A DNA stretch of 11,322 bases from CAYXVJ01 sp964558445 (GTDB lineage Bacteria > Bacillota > Clostridia > Saccharofermentanales > Fastidiosipilaceae). Of the stretch, positions 7,773-11,322 are shown one piece after another. The notes under the pieces are model-generated. The model was not told the origin of the DNA and made no database searches. It saw nothing but the letters and a program-made list of their open reading frames with translations. The stretch spans positions 1 through 11,322 of the forward strand of contig CAZLEA010000050.1 in the NCBI GenBank assembly GCA_964558445.1, written 5' to 3'. Positions within the stretch are counted from its first letter, which is position 1. The number at the start of each line of letters is the position of its first letter. The position numbers were made by a program, and so were the translations under genes.

Positions 7773-11322
<3,550 letters not shown>

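Overview
The window looks like a piece of a low-to-mid-GC Gram-positive (Firmicutes, probably Clostridia) chromosome. The reasons are a Spo0J-type ParB, a membrane-anchored parvulin of the kind that serves secretion in monoderm cells, a lipoprotein with a Gram-positive-style linker position, and RpoB/RpoC proteins that align residue for residue with Bacillus/Clostridium subunits. The RpoB N-terminus (MVHPVKLGK) is of the clostridial type. All five genes are on the + strand. A block of exactly 100 N at 2723-2822 suggests a scaffolded draft or metagenome-derived assembly.

Layout: parB (12-914) starts right at the left edge behind its ribosome binding site, so parA/soj is probably just upstream but is not visible. 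After 71 bases comes a membrane-anchored parvulin-type peptidyl-prolyl isomerase (986-2524). A 107-base spacer holds a promoter-like -10 and a GC-rich hairpin. It is followed by a lipoprotein with a class A beta-lactamase-like serine hydrolase domain (2632-3574), cut by the N block. Its two halves lie in different frames only because the gap length is arbitrary.

A 394-base non-coding stretch (3575-3968) follows. It carries a strong extended -10 promoter, a well-formed intrinsic-terminator hairpin about 45-75 bases after the predicted transcription start, and alternative base-pairings that could switch that terminator. It ends in a strong Shine-Dalgarno before rpoB. This stretch is the most interesting non-coding part of the window.

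rpoB (3969-7772) and rpoC (7769 to the right edge, nearly complete) overlap by four bases (GTGA) and form the core RNA polymerase operon. rplJ/rplL, the usual upstream neighbours, are absent. Functionally the window joins chromosome segregation, extracytoplasmic protein folding or wall functions, and transcription. I see no mobile element, CRISPR array, tRNA, rRNA or parS site. No clearly new multi-gene system is evident. The best leads are the rpoB leader attenuator, the natural Asn at the rifampicin-critical His position of RpoB, and the atypical active site of the serine hydrolase.
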